A stretch of 64,000 nt of DNA from contig NC_085920.1 of assembly GCF_035222485.1 (NCBI RefSeq), forward strand, positions 7,302,001 through 7,366,000, written 5' to 3'. Source of the stretch: Podospora pseudoanserina. Lineage: Eukaryota > Ascomycota > Sordariomycetes > Sordariales > Podosporaceae. Of this stretch, positions 62,924-64,000 are shown piece after piece; within the stretch, counting starts at the first letter, position 1; each line of letters starts with the position of its first letter. The notes beneath the pieces are model-generated. The model was not told where the DNA came from, ran no database searches, and was given only the letters and a program-made list of their open reading frames with translations. The position numbers and the translations under genes are program-made.

Positions 62924-64000
62924 ATGGGCTGGACGGCCTTCTGGCTGGCCTACCTTTTCGGAGGCATTACCTTTCTGCCTTTGGTCGCCGCCATCCTCTT
63001 CGCCCACGCCTACCTGACACTGCCCTACCACGAAGATGCCGATAACGCCTTTCCAAACGCGGACGATCTGGTCCAGCCAGGGGATGATGTAGATGCACTC
63101 AAAGCGGCGCAGAAGGACAAGGAGGAAGCCAAATCACGAACAATTCACCATGACACCGATGTGGCTGCCGGCTACTTTGCCGTCTGTCGTGAATACACGC
63201 CCATGGGAATCAACGCAAAGCCGATAGAGAGATCAACACCGGTGGGATCAGCTACGGTGGCTGCTCCAAGTCCAAGCGTCTACCAAACCATGTATCGCAG
63301 CATATTTGACCGGAAAGGCACATCGAGCCCGCTGGACAACAAGAACGGCGCCAGTCAGCGACCAAAAAAAGCTGGGAATGTTTTCTATGTTGTACTAAGG
63401 TCCGTTCGTCGTACACCCCACCTGCCAGCAATGCGTTTCAAAAGGCCCTGTCTAACCTATCTTCCAGACACGGCCACCTCATGCTTTTTGACGATGATGA
63501 ACAACTCGAAGTGCGCCATGTAGTATCCTTGGCCCACCATGACATTAGCATATATTCGGGCGAGGAGGTCACGCCTGAAGGCGAGCTATGGATCAAACGC
63601 AATGCGATTTGCCTCTCGCGCCGTGCAGATGGGCCAGAGTTGGGCCCAGATAGCCAGGTGTCCAAGCCCTTCTACTTGTTCTCAGAGAACTGCTCTGCTA
63701 AGGAAGATTTCTACTTTGCCCTCCTGAGAAACCAGGAGCTTTCCTTTCCCACCGAGCACAGAGCGCCGACTCCGATCCAGTTTGAAGTTAAGAACATCAT
63801 ATCGCTGGTCCAGAAGCTGCATTCGTCCGAAGAACATATGCAAACAAGGTGGCTCAATGCCATGATCGGGAGGATATTTCTCGGCATCTACAAGACCAAG
63901 GACATTGAAAATCTCATAAGGGAGAAGCTTACGAAGAAGATATCCCGGGTCAAGCGGCCGGCTTTCTTATCCAACATTGAAATCAAGGCTATTGATACCG
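62924..64000 (+). CDS. NVJ2/TEX2-like PH-SMP lipid-transfer protein (partial)
   Basis: Partial gene: exon 1 is 62924-63399, exon 2 starts at 63468 and runs off the window without a stop. The 68-nt intron has an unusual GTCCGT donor but a good TCTAAC branch and CTTCCAG end; splicing gives YVVLRHGHLMLFDDDEQLEV. The visible 336 residues begin with an ER membrane anchor (AYLFGGITFLPLVAAILFAH, residues 9-28), then a disordered segment, a PH-like domain (NVFYVVLRHGHLMLFDDDEQ, ISIYSGEEVTPEGELWIKRN, SKPFYLFSENCSAKEDFYFA) and the start of a region leading to the SMP domain (RWLNAMIGRIFLGIYKTKDI). This architecture is that of Nvj2 and human TEX2, which move lipids such as ceramide at ER contact sites with vacuole or Golgi. 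The lipid-binding SMP core lies mostly beyond the window. Confidence 0.85.

Overview
The window is nuclear DNA of a filamentous ascomycete, almost certainly in the order Sordariales. Introns are short (mostly 49-120 nt) with GTANGT-type donors, CTAAC/CTGAC branch sites and YAG acceptors. Coding exons are GC-rich and intergenic stretches carry homopolymer runs and microsatellites. The central gene order APC5-COX13-APN2-MAT1-2-1-SLA2 is the classical Sordariomycete mating-type neighbourhood. The predicted 402-residue HMG-box mating protein resembles Podospora FPR1 as I remember it, so a Podospora-like fungus carrying the MAT1-2 (mat+) idiomorph is my best guess; species cannot be fixed from here.

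Layout. 0.5-8.9 kb: SOS7-like kinetochore protein, an L-rhamnose mutarotase-like protein, a mitochondrial thioredoxin-like protein (minus), a DHA1-type MFS transporter and Elongator subunit ELP6. 9.5-14.1 kb: ribosomal protein eL37 (five exons, minus) and valyl-tRNA synthetase (minus) with separate mitochondrial and cytosolic start codons. 15.1-21.3 kb: a PA-TM-RING ubiquitin ligase and APC5. 21.8-36.2 kb: the mating-type region, with COX13 (including an 8-nt exon), APN2 with PCNA-binding box and GRF zinc finger, 1.9 kb of gene-free DNA, MAT1-2-1, about 4 kb of gene-free and partly AT-rich DNA, then SLA2. 37.2-40 kb: ATG3 and CWC24. 40-43.6 kb: a gene-free interval with clustered GACCGGTC palindromes. 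43.6-49.5 kb: a giant Num1/ApsA-like cortical anchor. 52-57.2 kb: REV3. 57.8-61.3 kb: SLU7, uS4 (RPS9) and eL21 (RPL21), the last two sharing a 0.3-kb divergent promoter. 61.8-62.4 kb: an unrecognised spliced gene or gene remnant. 62.9 kb to the end: an NVJ2/TEX2-like PH-SMP lipid-transfer protein that runs off the window.

Most genes are conserved housekeeping functions (splicing: CWC24, SLU7; translation: eL37, uS4, eL21, VAS1, ELP6; cell cycle: APC5, SOS7; DNA damage: APN2, REV3; membrane and cortex: SLA2, Num1-like, NVJ2-like, ATG3). The specialised part is the mating-type idiomorph. No transposon, retroelement, tRNA, rRNA or CRISPR-like array was recognised. Exon joins were worked out by hand from splice signals, reading frame and family conservation, without transcript data. 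The observations I find least explained are the GACCGGTC array upstream of CWC24, the ORF-poor AT-rich block beside MAT1-2-1, a well-formed intron downstream of the MAT1-2-1 stop codon, TTAGGG-type boxes near several housekeeping promoters, and the unrecognised spliced gene near 62 kb.
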